From contig JAFDXX010000016.1 of the NCBI GenBank assembly GCA_018267705.1, positions 60,912-124,911 on the forward strand: 64,000 nt of DNA, in the 5' to 3' direction. This stretch comes from Bacteroidota bacterium. Lineage in GTDB: Bacteria > Bacteroidota > Bacteroidia > Chitinophagales > Chitinophagaceae. The notes beneath the pieces were generated by a model. The model was not told where the DNA came from and made no database searches. It saw nothing but the letters and a program-made list of their open reading frames with translations. Positions 26,500-35,969 of this stretch are shown here, piece after piece. Position 1 is the stretch's first letter; every line of letters begins with the position of its first letter. Position numbers and translations under genes: made by a program.

Positions 26500-29112
26500 A
26501 TGGCAAAAGCAGGTTCCGCTTCTCCAATGATGCAGCAACATAAGGCTATTAAACAAAAATATCCTGATGCCATTTTATTGTTTAGAGTAGGAGATTTTTA
26601 TGAAACTTTTGGAGAAGATGCAATTAAAGCTTCTTCAATATTAGGAATTACTTTAACCAAAAGAAATAGTGGAGATGCTACAAGTATGGAATTAGCAGGC
26701 TTTCCGCACCATGCTTTAGATACTTACTTACATAAATTAGTAAAAGCCGGACATCGTGTTGCTATTTGCGATCAATTAGAAAATCCTAAAGAAGCAAAAG
26801 GAGTTGTAAAACGCGGCGTTACCGAATTGGTTACGCCCGGCGTTGCCACCAACGATAAATTATTAGAACACAATAGCAATAATTTTTTGGCAGCTATTCA
26901 TTTTGCAGAAAAAAAAATAGGCGTTGCATTTTTAGATATCAGTACAGGAGAATTTTTTGTGGCAGAAGGTAACACAGAATATATTGATAAACTTTTGCAA
27001 AGTTTAAAACCGGCCGAAGTTATTTTTCAGCGAAGCAATCAAAAACAATTCAAAGAATTATTCGGAACAAAATTTTATACCTATACATTAGATAGCTGGT
27101 TGTTTGAAGAAGCTTTTGCCACCGAAAGTTTATTAAAACATTTTCAAACACATTCCCTGAAAGGTTTTGGTATAGAAAACATGCATGCTGCTATTGTTGC
27201 CGCAAGTGTTGTGTTGTATTATTTAAAAGAAACAGAACATCCTAACCTACAACATATTGCTACTGTTCAAAGAATTGAGCAAGACGATTTTTTATGGATG
27301 GATAAATTTACCATTCGAAATTTAGAAATATTAAATTCAGGTTATGTTGAAGGAAATAGTTTATTAAAAGTAATTGATAATACAACCACACCAATGGGTG
27401 CAAGGCTGCTAAAACGCTGGACGGTATTGCCTTTAAAAGATATTGTAAAAATTAACGAACGATTAGATGCAGTTGAATTTTTAATAAAAGAAACAGATAC
27501 AAGGCACACTATAATGAATTGCATTAAACAATGTGGAGATATAGAAAGATTGGTAAGCAAAATACCAATGAAGAAAATAAATCCGCGAGAAATAATGCAA
27601 TTAGCAAAAGGATTACAACAAATTGCCATCATAAAAAAATTATGTTCAGATGTTTCTAATAATTATTTAAAACGGTTAAGTGATGGGTTGCATTATTGCA
27701 CTTTTATTCTCGATAAAATTTTAAATGAAATTATTGATACGCCCCCTGTTTCTGCTAATAAAGGAAATTTCATTAAACAAAACATTAATAACGAATTAGA
27801 TAAACTTAGAAACATTGCAAGCGGAGGTAAAGAATATCTTATCAATATTCAACAAAGAGAAATTGAAACCACAGGCATTCCATCACTTAAAATAAGTTTT
27901 AATAATGTATTTGGTTATTATTTAGAAGTAACCAATGTACATAAAGATAAAGTGCCAGCACAATGGATTCGTAAGCAAACATTAACCAATGCCGAAAGAT
28001 ATATTACACCCGAACTAAAAGAATATGAAGAAAAAATTACCGGGTCTGAAGAAAAAATTTTAGCAATAGAATTAGAACTCTATAATAATTTGCTGATTGC
28101 TTTGCAAGATTATATTGCAGCATTACAAACCAACGGAAATATAATTGCTATACTTGATTGCTTATGTTGCTTTGCAGAAAATGCTTTACGGTTTAATTAT
28201 AAAAAACCCGAACTGCACAATGGCTTACAATTAGAATTAAAAGAAAGCCGCCACCCTGTTATTGAAAGAAATTTACCTGTTGGAGAAAATTATATTGCTA
28301 ATGATATTCTATTAAATAATGAACAACAAATTATTATTCTTACCGGTCCCAACATGAGTGGTAAAAGTGCCATACTAAGGCAAACGGCTTTAATAACTTT
28401 ATTAGCACACATGGGAAGCTTTGTTCCTGCTGCATTTGCTAAAATTCCACTCACAGATAAAATTTTTACAAGAGTTGGTGCTAGCGATAATTTAAGCGGA
28501 GGAGAAAGCACTTTTATGGTTGAAATGAATGAAACAGCTTCTATTATTAATAATATTTCTGAACGAAGTTTAATATTGTTAGATGAAATAGGAAGAGGCA
28601 CTTCCACTTACGATGGTATTTCTATTGCATGGAGCATTGTAGAATTTTTACATGCATCGGTACACAAGCCCAAAACGTTTTTTGCCACACATTATCATGA
28701 ACTGAATGAATTAGAAGAACAATTACATAGTGTAAAAAATTATCATATAACAAATAAGGAAATCGGCAATAAAATTATTTTTTTAAGAAAATTAGCTCCC
28801 GGTGGAAGTACCCATAGCTTTGGTATTCATGTAGCTAAAATGGCAGGAATGCCGCCAACATTAATTGATAGAGCCAATGAAATATTAAAATTATTGGAAA
28901 GTGATAGAGAACAAATAGCAGACAATCAAAAACAAAAAAATCTTTCAAATATCATTCGCCCACAATCATCTAAAGTACAACTTTCAATTTTTGATGCACA
29001 CTCAGAAACTTTTGATGAGATAAGAAAATTACTGAATGATATAGATATTAACAGATTAACTCCTGTTGAAGCTTTACTTAAATTAAACGAAATAAAAGAA
29101 AAATTGAAGTAA
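26500..29112 (+). CDS. mutS: DNA mismatch repair protein MutS
   Basis: An 870-residue MutS1. The mismatch-recognition domain has 'LLFRVGDFYETFGEDA' (the Phe-x-Glu wedge). Connector, lever and clamp domains follow, then the ABC ATPase: Walker A 'LTGPNMSGKSAILRQTALI', signature 'GGESTFMVEMNETA', Walker B 'LILLDEIGRGTSTYDG', and the histidine switch 'FFATHYHEL'. The C-terminal 'FDEIRKLLNDIDINRLTPVE' is the usual dimer/tetramer tail. It recognises base mismatches and recruits MutL. It is convergent with folP with only 3 bp between stop codons. Confidence 0.98.
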   Translation: MAKAGSASPMMQQHKAIKQKYPDAILLFRVGDFYETFGEDAIKASSILGITLTKRNSGDATSMELAGFPHHALDTYLHKLVKAGHRVAICDQLENPKEAKGVVKRGVTELVTPGVATNDKLLEHNSNNFLAAIHFAEKKIGVAFLDISTGEFFVAEGNTEYIDKLLQSLKPAEVIFQRSNQKQFKELFGTKFYTYTLDSWLFEEAFATESLLKHFQTHSLKGFGIENMHAAIVAASVVLYYLKETEHPNLQHIATVQRIEQDDFLWMDKFTIRNLEILNSGYVEGNSLLKVIDNTTTPMGARLLKRWTVLPLKDIVKINERLDAVEFLIKETDTRHTIMNCIKQCGDIERLVSKIPMKKINPREIMQLAKGLQQIAIIKKLCSDVSNNYLKRLSDGLHYCTFILDKILNEIIDTPPVSANKGNFIKQNINNELDKLRNIASGGKEYLINIQQREIETTGIPSLKISFNNVFGYYLEVTNVHKDKVPAQWIRKQTLTNAERYITPELKEYEEKITGSEEKILAIELELYNNLLIALQDYIAALQTNGNIIAILDCLCCFAENALRFNYKKPELHNGLQLELKESRHPVIERNLPVGENYIANDILLNNEQQIIILTGPNMSGKSAILRQTALITLLAHMGSFVPAAFAKIPLTDKIFTRVGASDNLSGGESTFMVEMNETASIINNISERSLILLDEIGRGTSTYDGISIAWSIVEFLHASVHKPKTFFATHYHELNELEEQLHSVKNYHITNKEIGNKIIFLRKLAPGGSTHSFGIHVAKMAGMPPTLIDRANEILKLLESDREQIADNQKQKNLSNIIRPQSSKVQLSIFDAHSETFDEIRKLLNDIDINRLTPVEALLKLNEIKEKLK

Positions 29113-29115
29113 TAT

Positions 29116-29946
29116 TTATTGCATTGCTTCAACCAACTTCACAACTTCCATTGCTTCCTTCACATCATGTACTCTTAAAATAGTTGCACCGTTTAATAGA
29201 GCAATCGTATTTAAAACAGTGGTTCCATTTAATGCTTCGTTGGCAGTTACACCTAAAGTTTTATAAATGGTAGTTTTTCTTGAAACGCCAATTAATAAAG
29301 GCTTTTCAAGCATTTTAAATAGTTGCAGTTCTTTTATTAATTGAAAATTATGAGCAGCCGTTTTTCCAAAACCAAAACCAAAACCAATATCAATAATAAC
29401 ATCGTGTATGCCCGCTGCTTTACATTTAGTAGTTTGCATAATAAAAAAGTCTAATACTTCTTTGGTTACATTTTCATACACCGGGTTTAGTTGCATATCT
29501 TGTTGTTTGCCTTTCATGTGCATACAGATATAGGCAACTTTTAATGCTGCAACTGTTGAAAGCATTGCTTCATCATGCAAACCACCACTTATATCATTCA
29601 CAATACATGCACCTGCATTTACTGCTTCTTTTGCTACTTTGCTATAATAAGTATCAACCGAAATAAAGACTTCAGGAAATATTTTATGAATATCTTCTAT
29701 AATGGGCAATACTCTTTCTAACTCTTCTGTTTCACTAATTGGTTGGCTTCCCGGTCTTGTACTTTGTCCACCAATATCTAAAATGGTTGCTCCCTCACTC
29801 AGCATTTTAGCGGCTTCTTCCAAAGCCTTATCTATATTAAGTTTTCGGCTATTGGCATAAAAAGAATCAGGTGTTGCGTTAATAATACCCATTACTATTG
29901 GTTTATCAATTATTAACAATTTACCTTTACAGTTAAGTGTGAACAT
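29116..29946 (-). CDS. folP: Dihydropteroate synthase
   Basis: A 276-residue TIM-barrel enzyme of folate synthesis that condenses hydroxymethyldihydropterin pyrophosphate with p-aminobenzoate. Signatures: 'MGIINATPDSFYANS', 'ILDIGGQSTRPGS', 'ISVDTYYSKVAKEA', 'IVNDISGGLHD', 'DIGFGFGFGKTAAHN', and 'LLIGVSRKTTIYKTLG' (sulfonamide-site Arg). Length is normal. A -7 box (TATCTTTG) is found 26 nt upstream. In many Bacteroidota a diadenylate cyclase gene follows folP; here mutS lies convergent instead. Confidence 0.97.
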   Translation of the reverse strand: MFTLNCKGKLLIIDKPIVMGIINATPDSFYANSRKLNIDKALEEAAKMLSEGATILDIGGQSTRPGSQPISETEELERVLPIIEDIHKIFPEVFISVDTYYSKVAKEAVNAGACIVNDISGGLHDEAMLSTVAALKVAYICMHMKGKQQDMQLNPVYENVTKEVLDFFIMQTTKCKAAGIHDVIIDIGFGFGFGKTAAHNFQLIKELQLFKMLEKPLLIGVSRKTTIYKTLGVTANEALNGTTVLNTIALLNGATILRVHDVKEAMEVVKLVEAMQ

Positions 29947-29972
29947 GGTTTTATTTTATATTGCAACTGCAT

Positions 29973-29980
29973 CAAAGATA
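29973..29980 (-). promoter_or_regulatory. Putative -7 element of folP
   Basis: TATCTTTG on the minus strand fits TAnnTTTG and lies 26 bp before the folP ATG. No matching TTTG at -33 is visible. Confidence 0.4.
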
Positions 29981-30067
29981 AGTGGTATAAATAAGCTTAA
30001 TTAAATAACTAAAATTGAAGTAAGCAACGTAAAAAGTTTAAGCTAATCGTTGCTTTTAAATAAAAAA

Positions 30068-30610
30068 ATGAACGATACAAATTTACAATACGACGAAGCG
30101 ATAAAAAATTGCATTGATATTTTTTTAAAGAAAACAAAAGATTACGGCACATCTTGGCGGGTGTTAAGAACCATTAGTGTGGTTGATCAAATTTTTATTA
30201 AAGCCCTGCGTATAAGAACTATTCAAGATAAACAAGTGCAAAAAGTTGGAGATGATATTGCAAGTGAGTTTATGGGAATTATAAACTATGGTGTAATTGG
30301 TTTAATACAATTAGAAATAAATAACCCGCAGGTAGAAGATTTAACTGTTGAAGCTGCCAATAATTGGTATAAAAAACAAATTGATTTTGCAAAAAAAACA
30401 ATGTTAGATAAAAATCACGATTATGGTGAGGCTTGGCGTGAAATGAGTCAGGAAAGTTTTGCAGATTTAATTTTAGTAAAGTTGTTGCGTATTAAACAAA
30501 TATTATTTAATGATGGCAAAACATTAATTAGCGAAGGTATTGATGCTAATTATGTGGATATTATTAATTATGCCGTTTTTGCTTTAATATTAATTGGAGA
30601 AAATAAATAA
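30068..30610 (+). CDS. DUF1599 domain protein (internal duplication)
   Basis: A 180-residue protein from the ATG at 30068; a TTG at 30050 would add six residues without support. It holds two copies of the same unit: 'FLKKTKDYGTSWRVLRTISVV' (about 16-36) and 'TMLDKNHDYGEAWREMSQES' (about 113-132), each followed by an 'IKALRIRTIQ' or 'LVKLLRIKQI' helix and a 'GIINYGVIGLIQLE' or 'DIINYAVFALILIG' end. This matches the DUF1599 pattern, whose function I do not know; a link to nucleotide-modification or MazG-like chemistry has been suggested for related domains. It is tightly followed (1 bp) by a DoxX gene, an order I recall as common in Bacteroidota. Confidence 0.85.
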   Translation: MNDTNLQYDEAIKNCIDIFLKKTKDYGTSWRVLRTISVVDQIFIKALRIRTIQDKQVQKVGDDIASEFMGIINYGVIGLIQLEINNPQVEDLTVEAANNWYKKQIDFAKKTMLDKNHDYGEAWREMSQESFADLILVKLLRIKQILFNDGKTLISEGIDANYVDIINYAVFALILIGENK

Positions 30611-30611
30611 T

Positions 30612-31715
30612 ATGAAAATAATTGTAAATATTATTCGTGTTTTAGTTGGGGCATTATTTATTTTTTCAGGATTGGTTAAAGCCAATGATCCATTGGGGCT
30701 TGCCTATAAAATGCAGGAATTTTTTGAAGCATGGCATTGGTTGGCTTTTAATAATTATGCTTTGTTTATGAGCGTAACAATGAATGTGCTAGAAGTGTCT
30801 GCCGGTATGGCTTTGCTAATAGGATGGCAAAGAAAATTTACCAATTTGTTTTTATTATTGCTCATTCTATTTTTTACATTTTTAACCAGCTATGTTTTGT
30901 TTAGCGGTAAAATTACCAATTGCGGTTGCTTTGGAGATTGTATTCCGTTAACACCTATACAAACATTTGCAAAAGATGTTGCATTATTGTTGATGATTGT
31001 ATTATTGGTCTTTCAAACAAATAAATTAAACCCAATTTTTTCTGAAACAATTGCAAGTACTATTGTAGTGCTTAGTATTGTTGCAACTATTGCTATGCAG
31101 TTATTTGTATTAAAACATTTGCCTTTTGTAGATTGCCTTCCATACAAAAAAGGAAATAGTATTTTAGAACAAATGAAAATACCTCAAGGTGCAGTACCCG
31201 ATAGTTTTCAAATAACTTATCAATATAAAAAAGATAATAAAACAGTTGAATTTAATGCTAATCATTTTCCTGATGATTTTGACAGCACTTATGTTTATAT
31301 AAACAGAGTGAATAAATTAATTAGAAAAGGGAATGCAACTCCTAAAATTGTTGATTTTGCTTTGAAAACAATTAGTGATGTTGATACCACAAAAGAAATA
31401 TTTGCACAAACACAACCTTATATTTTATTGTTTGCGAAAGAATTACCAAAAAATAAAAATATTTTTGAGAATAAAGTTTTTGAAGCTATTAAAGCAAACC
31501 ATATTCCTCTATTTGTTGTTACTGCAGATGGAAATGCAGATAGCTTGCACAGCAATTATTTTACTATTTTAAAGTGCGATGTTACGGTAATAAAAACTGC
31601 AGCCAGAGTAAATCCTACGTATATGTTTATGAAGCAAGATACCATTATGAATAAGATTAGTTATGCCGATGAAGACAAAATTTTAAAAGCTATTCATTCA
31701 ATTTCAAAACCATAA
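30612..31715 (+). CDS. DoxX-family membrane protein with C-terminal periplasmic domain (BT_3928-like)
   Basis: A 367-residue membrane protein. The first 140 residues hold four membrane helices of DoxX/MauE type ('LVGALFIFSGLVKANDPLG', 'MNVLEVSAGMALLIGWQ'), including the MauE-like cysteine motif 'NCGCFGDCIPLTP'. A fifth helix (about 150-170) leads to a C-terminal domain with 'PYILLFAKELPKNKNIFE' and 'PTYMFMKQDTIMNKISY', thioredoxin-like in strand order. A role in thiol or quinone redox is plausible from DoxX/MauE relatives, but unproven. The ATG at 30612 is 1 bp after the DUF1599 stop; a TTG at 30594 would overlap that gene. Confidence 0.85.
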   Translation: MKIIVNIIRVLVGALFIFSGLVKANDPLGLAYKMQEFFEAWHWLAFNNYALFMSVTMNVLEVSAGMALLIGWQRKFTNLFLLLLILFFTFLTSYVLFSGKITNCGCFGDCIPLTPIQTFAKDVALLLMIVLLVFQTNKLNPIFSETIASTIVVLSIVATIAMQLFVLKHLPFVDCLPYKKGNSILEQMKIPQGAVPDSFQITYQYKKDNKTVEFNANHFPDDFDSTYVYINRVNKLIRKGNATPKIVDFALKTISDVDTTKEIFAQTQPYILLFAKELPKNKNIFENKVFEAIKANHIPLFVVTADGNADSLHSNYFTILKCDVTVIKTAARVNPTYMFMKQDTIMNKISYADEDKILKAIHSISKP

Positions 31716-31716
31716 T

Positions 31717-32766
31717 TTGTTTAACATCATCATCAAAAAAATATTATATGGACTGTTGGTTTTAGCAGGCGTAATAGCATTGGTGTTTTTTTTATTTCAA
31801 GGGTTTGGAGATCCGGCACGTTTGGTTTTGGGTCAAACAGGAGATGCGGCAACTATTAAAAATATTCGTAAAGAATTAGCATTAGACCAACCTAAATGGA
31901 AGCAATTTTTAAATTATGTAAATGATGTAAGCCCCATTGCCATTCATTCAAAAGAAGAAATACAAAGCAAACAATTAAAAGGATTTTTTATTGGCAATGA
32001 AACTAAATTAGCAATTAAAATTCCATATTTACGCCGTTCTTATCAAACAAAAAAAAATGTAAGCGAAGTATTGTTAGATGTGTTGCCTAATACAATTGTA
32101 TTGGCATTCGCAGCTATGTTGGTGGCAACTTGTATAGGTATTTTGTTAGGTGTATTAGCAGCAGTAAAACAAAACACTTGGATGGATACATCTTCAGTAT
32201 TTGCAAGTGTGTTAGGTATTTCGGCACCATCATTTTTTATGGGAATTATTTTAGCTTATTTGTTTGGATTTGTTTTAAGTAAATACACTGGTTTGCAAAT
32301 GACAGGAAGTTTATTTGACATTGATCCTATTAATGGTAAACAATTGCAATTAAAAAATTTAATATTACCTGCATTAACACTTGGCATAAGACCCTTGGCT
32401 ATTATTACACAATTAACACGCAGTGCTATGTTAGATGTATTAAATATGGATTATATCCGAACTGCTTATGCAAAAGGGCTAAGTAAAACACAAGTTGTTT
32501 TTAAACATGCACTTCGCAATGCGTTAAACCCGGTAATAACAGCTATTACAGGCTGGTTTGCCGAATTATTGGCAGGAGCTTTTTTTGTAGAATATATTTT
32601 TGGTTGGAATGGAATAGGAAAAACTACAGTTGATGCGTTAGAAAAATTAGATTTCCCTGTTGTAATGGGAAGTGTTTTAATAACTGCTACATTTTTTATT
32701 ATTGTAAATATTGCTGCAGATATTTTATACGGAATTGTTGACCCGAGAATTAAAATGAGTAAATAG
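31717..32766 (+). CDS. ABC transporter permease, DppB/OppB family (orphan)
   Basis: A 349-residue inner-membrane permease with six helices. The N-terminal helix and 'GDPARLVLGQTGDAAT' are typical of peptide/nickel permeases; the cytoplasmic EAA loop is 'AYAKGLSKTQVVFKHALRNA' and the C-terminus ends 'DILYGIVDPRIKMSK'. It would need a second permease (OppC), ATPases and a binding protein, none of which are adjacent. The start is TTG at 31717, 1 bp after the DoxX stop; no ATG or GTG exists near the conserved N-terminal helix, so TTG is the best choice. Confidence 0.88.
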   Translation: MFNIIIKKILYGLLVLAGVIALVFFLFQGFGDPARLVLGQTGDAATIKNIRKELALDQPKWKQFLNYVNDVSPIAIHSKEEIQSKQLKGFFIGNETKLAIKIPYLRRSYQTKKNVSEVLLDVLPNTIVLAFAAMLVATCIGILLGVLAAVKQNTWMDTSSVFASVLGISAPSFFMGIILAYLFGFVLSKYTGLQMTGSLFDIDPINGKQLQLKNLILPALTLGIRPLAIITQLTRSAMLDVLNMDYIRTAYAKGLSKTQVVFKHALRNALNPVITAITGWFAELLAGAFFVEYIFGWNGIGKTTVDALEKLDFPVVMGSVLITATFFIIVNIAADILYGIVDPRIKMSK

Positions 32767-32814
32767 AAGGAAATAGCAACTACTATTTACAAAGCAAGAT
32801 TTTATTTTTACTCA

Positions 32815-33990
32815 CTATTTATCACATACTTCAACAATTAAAAATTTTAAATAATTTGTATTTTCCATTTCCCAAACAATAGGATGATCACTTGCTTGTG
32901 TGTTAAACACTACCTGCCTTATTTTTTTTCTGGCATCTTTTGCTGCTAATTCAATAGTATGTATAAACATATCGGGAGGCACTAAATTGGTGCAACTGCT
33001 GGTAACTAAAAAACCACCGTTTTTAATTAATTGCATGCCACGTAAATTTATTTCTTTATAGCCTGTTATTGCTTTCTGAATACTTTCTCTACTTTTTGTA
33101 AATGCAGGCGGATCAAGCATTACAACATCGTATTTTTTTTCTTCTTTACTCCATTTTTTTAATACGTCAAAAGCATTTACAGCTTCAAAATGTACAATAT
33201 TTTCAAGCCCGTTTAATGCAGCATTTTTGTTAGCTTGTGCAACTGCATTCTCGCTAATATCTAATCCTAAAACAGATTTTGCACCGTAATAAGCAGCATG
33301 AATTTCAAATGTTCCGATATAAGTAAATGCACTCAATACATCTGCATTTTTTACAATATGTTTTATAGCTCTTCTATTATCTTGTTGGTCTAAAAAATAA
33401 CCTGTTTTTTGCCCGTTCTCTATATCTACATAAAACTTCAAACCATTTTCATTAATAATAATATTTGTATCAAATGTGTTAGATAAAAACCCTTTTTGTT
33501 GTGGTAAACCTTCTAATGCTCTTACCGGCACATCGTTACGTTCATAAATTCCTTTTGGATTAAAAATTTGCTGCAAAGCTTTAACTATAGCGGGTTTCCA
33601 AACATCCATTCCATAGGCCAAGGTTTGTAATACAAAGTAATCATTAAACTTATCAATAATTAATGCAGGCATTTCATCTGCTTCGCCAAATATTAATCGG
33701 CAATTGTTGGTATAACCAATTTTCTTTCTGTAATTCCATGCTTTATTTATTCTGTTATAAAAAAATTGTTCATTAATTTCTTCTTTATGTCTGGTTAATA
33801 GCCGAACTAATATTTGAGATTTAGGATTAATAAAACCTCTTCCGCAAAATCTTCCATCATTATAAAAAACATCTACAATATCTCCGGGGTTTGCATTGCC
33901 TTCTATTTTTTCTACTTCATTTCCAAAAACCCAAGGATGGCCATTAAAAATTCGGTTCGCAATTTTTCTTTTCAAATAAACTTTAATCAT
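32815..33990 (-). CDS. Class I rRNA (cytosine-C5) methyltransferase, RlmI-like
   Basis: A 391-residue SAM methyltransferase. The N-terminal PUA domain covers about 1-75 ('NRIFNGHPWVFGNEVEK', 'FCGRGFINPKSQILVRLL'), then 'YFLDQQDNRRAI' and motif I 'VLSAFTYIGTFEIHAAYYGA'. 'VMLDPPAFTKSRESIQKAI' and 'LVTSSCTNLVPPDMF' hold the catalytic region, as in RlmI (m5C1962 of 23S rRNA). The start is set at 33990 (MIKVYLKRK): 18 extra residues from ATG 34044 do not resemble the family, and a -7 box lies 6 nt before 33990, inside the longer reading. Confidence 0.9.
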   Translation of the reverse strand: MIKVYLKRKIANRIFNGHPWVFGNEVEKIEGNANPGDIVDVFYNDGRFCGRGFINPKSQILVRLLTRHKEEINEQFFYNRINKAWNYRKKIGYTNNCRLIFGEADEMPALIIDKFNDYFVLQTLAYGMDVWKPAIVKALQQIFNPKGIYERNDVPVRALEGLPQQKGFLSNTFDTNIIINENGLKFYVDIENGQKTGYFLDQQDNRRAIKHIVKNADVLSAFTYIGTFEIHAAYYGAKSVLGLDISENAVAQANKNAALNGLENIVHFEAVNAFDVLKKWSKEEKKYDVVMLDPPAFTKSRESIQKAITGYKEINLRGMQLIKNGGFLVTSSCTNLVPPDMFIHTIELAAKDARKKIRQVVFNTQASDHPIVWEMENTNYLKFLIVEVCDK

Positions 33991-33996
33991 AGTGGA

Positions 33997-34004
33997 CAAA
34001 GATA
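33997..34004 (-). promoter_or_regulatory. Putative -7 element of the RlmI-like gene, 6 nt from the ATG
   Basis: TATCTTTG on the minus strand is an exact -7 match, followed by 6 nt (TCCACT) and ATG at 33990. It supports the shorter protein start. No TTTG at -33 was found. Confidence 0.45.
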
Positions 34005-34157
34005 GTTTTTGTGCGATTGTAAGTTTTTGAATTAGCATAATCAATTAAAAATTATATTTTCTATGCAGTAAATGATACTTAGTGTTTCCTGCCATTTTTT
34101 CCCTTTTCTTTGCGTGGCAAAAAAATTGTGTATTTAGAGCAACTATTATAAATAATT

Positions 34158-34718
34158 ATGGAAGAGAAAGAATTACAGCAAAACGAATCTGTTGAGGCAG
34201 AAACTTTAATTAATACTGACGAAAATGCAGCCGGCACCACCGGTTTAAATGAACCTGTAGCAGAAGAAAATGAAACTGAAAAACTTGAAGCTGCATTGGC
34301 AGAACAAAAAGATAAATATTTACGCTTGGCAGCAGAGTTTGATAATTTTAAAAGAAGAACAGCTAAAGAACGTTTAGAATTAATTCAAACTGCAAGTAAA
34401 GATGCTCTTATTGCTTTATTAGATGTTTTAGATGATGTTGATAGAGCCGAAAAACAATTGAATACAACAACCGATATTGCATCACAAAAAGAAGGCATTC
34501 AATTAGTGTTTAATAAAATTCGTTCGGTAATGCAAAGCAAAGGTGTTAAAGCAATGGAAAGCATTAATACTGATTTTGATTACGAAAAACATGAGGCAAT
34601 AACAGAAATTAATGCACCATCAGAAGAATTAAAAGGCAAAGTAATGGATGAAATTCAAAAAGGATATTATTTAAACGATAAAATTATTCGCTTTGCGAAA
34701 GTGGTGGTAGGAAAATAA
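34158..34718 (+). CDS. grpE: Nucleotide exchange factor GrpE
   Basis: A 186-residue GrpE. The acidic N-terminus (about 1-45) is disordered and leads into a long coiled coil ('KLEAALAEQKDKYLRLAAEF'). The conserved 'DNFKRRTAKERLELIQTAS' and 'LLDVLDDVDRAEKQL' follow, with a C-terminal beta domain ('HEAITEINAPSEELKGKVMD', 'GYYLNDKIIRFAKVVVG'). GrpE dimers release ADP from DnaK and so drive the chaperone cycle. It is paired with dnaJ downstream; dnaK is not in the window. Confidence 0.97.
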   Translation: MEEKELQQNESVEAETLINTDENAAGTTGLNEPVAEENETEKLEAALAEQKDKYLRLAAEFDNFKRRTAKERLELIQTASKDALIALLDVLDDVDRAEKQLNTTTDIASQKEGIQLVFNKIRSVMQSKGVKAMESINTDFDYEKHEAITEINAPSEELKGKVMDEIQKGYYLNDKIIRFAKVVVGK

Positions 34719-34726
34719 ATTAATTG

Positions 34727-34802
34727 ATTTGCAAATGTGCAGGCGTGCAAATTAATTTCATTATAATATCTGCACATTTTCACATTTGCATATTTGCACA
34801 TT
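34727..34802 (+). repeat. Degenerate 'GCACATTTGCA' repeat tract between grpE and dnaJ
   Basis: The 84-bp gap is mostly made of variants of one word in both orientations: GCAAATGTGCAG (34731), GCGTGCAAATT, CTGCACATTTT (34770), CACATTTGCATATTTGCACATT (34781-34802). AAATGTGCAG (34733-34742) and CTGCACATTT (34770-34779) form a 10-bp inverted repeat. It ends exactly at the dnaJ ATG. It could fold into a hairpin that lowers dnaJ relative to grpE, or be neutral repeat DNA. Confidence 0.55.
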
Positions 34803-35969
34803 ATGAGTAAAAGAGATTACTACGAAATATTAGGCGTAAGCAAAAGTTCATCTGCCGATGAAATAAAAAAAGCATATCGCAAAGTAGCTATGCAATATCA
34901 CCCCGACCGCAACCCCGGTGATAAAGCAGCAGAAGAAAAATTTAAAGAAGCAGCAGAAGCATACGAAGTATTAAGTGATGCAGACAAAAAAGCGAAATAC
35001 GATAGATTCGGTCATCAGGCTTTTGCACCCGGAATGGGCGGCGGAGGCGGTTTTCATGCAACTAACATGGAAGATATTTTCAGCAATTTTGGAGATATTT
35101 TTGGTGATGATGTGTTTGGTAGTTTTTTTGGCGGTGGAAGAAGAGGCGGTGGGGGCGGAAGAGCCAGAGCGGGCGGACAACGCGGTAGCAATCTTCGTAT
35201 TAAACTAAAATTAAATTATGAAGAAATTGCAAAAGGCGTAACTAAAAGTGTAAAGGTTAAAAAACAAATCGTTTGTAATACTTGTAGCGGTAGTGGTGCA
35301 AAAGATAAAGGCAGTGTACAAACTTGTAATACTTGCGGTGGTAGTGGGCAAGTTAGAAAAGTACAAAGCACTTTTTTGGGCCAAATGCAAACGGTAACAA
35401 CTTGTCCAACTTGTAATGGAGAAGGTACAACCGTAACTGCAAAATGCGGTAGTTGTAAAGGAGAAGGAAGAGTTTTTGGAGAAGAAACGATTTCTATTGA
35501 TATACCTGCCGGCGTGCAAGAGGGAATGCAATTAAGCATGAACGGGAAAGGCAATGCAGGAGAAAGAGGTGGAATGCCCGGAGATTTAATTATTCAAATT
35601 GAAGAAGAAAAACATCCTGAATTACAGCGTGATGGTTTAAATGTAGCTTACGAATTATATATAAGTTTTTCTGACGCTGTTTTTGGTACTAATGCAGAAG
35701 TACCAACGGTTGATGGTAGAGCAAAAATTAAAATACCTGCAGGCACACAAAGTGGTAAAATTTTTCGATTAAAAGGAAAAGGCTTTCCTGAAGTACAAGG
35801 TTATAATAAAGGCGACCAATTAATTCATGTAAATGTTTGGACACCGCAACATATTTCTTCAGAAGAAAAAGAAATGCTTGAAAAGTTAGCTGTTAGTGCA
35901 AACTTTAAACCGCAACCGGATAAAAATAATAAAAGCTTTTTTGATAAAGTGAAGGAAGTATTTAATTAA
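34803..35969 (+). CDS. dnaJ: Chaperone protein DnaJ
   Basis: A 388-residue type I DnaJ. The J domain (about 1-70) has the HPD motif in '[18 protein letters not shown]'. The Gly/Phe-rich linker spans about 77-125. Four zinc-binding repeats follow: [32 protein letters not shown]. The C-terminal substrate domains contain '[19 protein letters not shown]'. It delivers clients to DnaK and stimulates its ATPase. The ATG at 34803 gives the usual '[12 protein letters not shown]'; a TTG at 34794 lies in repeat DNA. The 3' end overlaps the convergent VWA gene by 4 bp. Confidence 0.98.
   Translation: MSKRDYYEILGVSKSSSADEIKKAYRKVAMQYHPDRNPGDKAAEEKFKEAAEAYEVLSDADKKAKYDRFGHQAFAPGMGGGGGFHATNMEDIFSNFGDIFGDDVFGSFFGGGRRGGGGGRARAGGQRGSNLRIKLKLNYEEIAKGVTKSVKVKKQIVCNTCSGSGAKDKGSVQTCNTCGGSGQVRKVQSTFLGQMQTVTTCPTCNGEGTTVTAKCGSCKGEGRVFGEETISIDIPAGVQEGMQLSMNGKGNAGERGGMPGDLIIQIEEEKHPELQRDGLNVAYELYISFSDAVFGTNAEVPTVDGRAKIKIPAGTQSGKIFRLKGKGFPEVQGYNKGDQLIHVNVWTPQHISSEEKEMLEKLAVSANFKPQPDKNNKSFFDKVKEVFN

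Noticed and set aside
29104..29132. Inverted repeat TTGAAG/CTTCAA at the mutS-folP junction
   Set aside because: The stem is 6 bp with a 17-nt loop and no T-run; not convincing as a terminator.
33991..34044. Eighteen-residue extension of the RlmI-like protein
   Set aside because: It contains the -7 promoter box and does not resemble the PUA domain start.
35211..35554. Two overlapping minus-strand open frames with regularly spaced Cys and Thr, opposite dnaJ
   Set aside because: They are antisense shadows of the zinc-finger repeats of dnaJ; composition follows the dnaJ codons and there is no promoter or start context.
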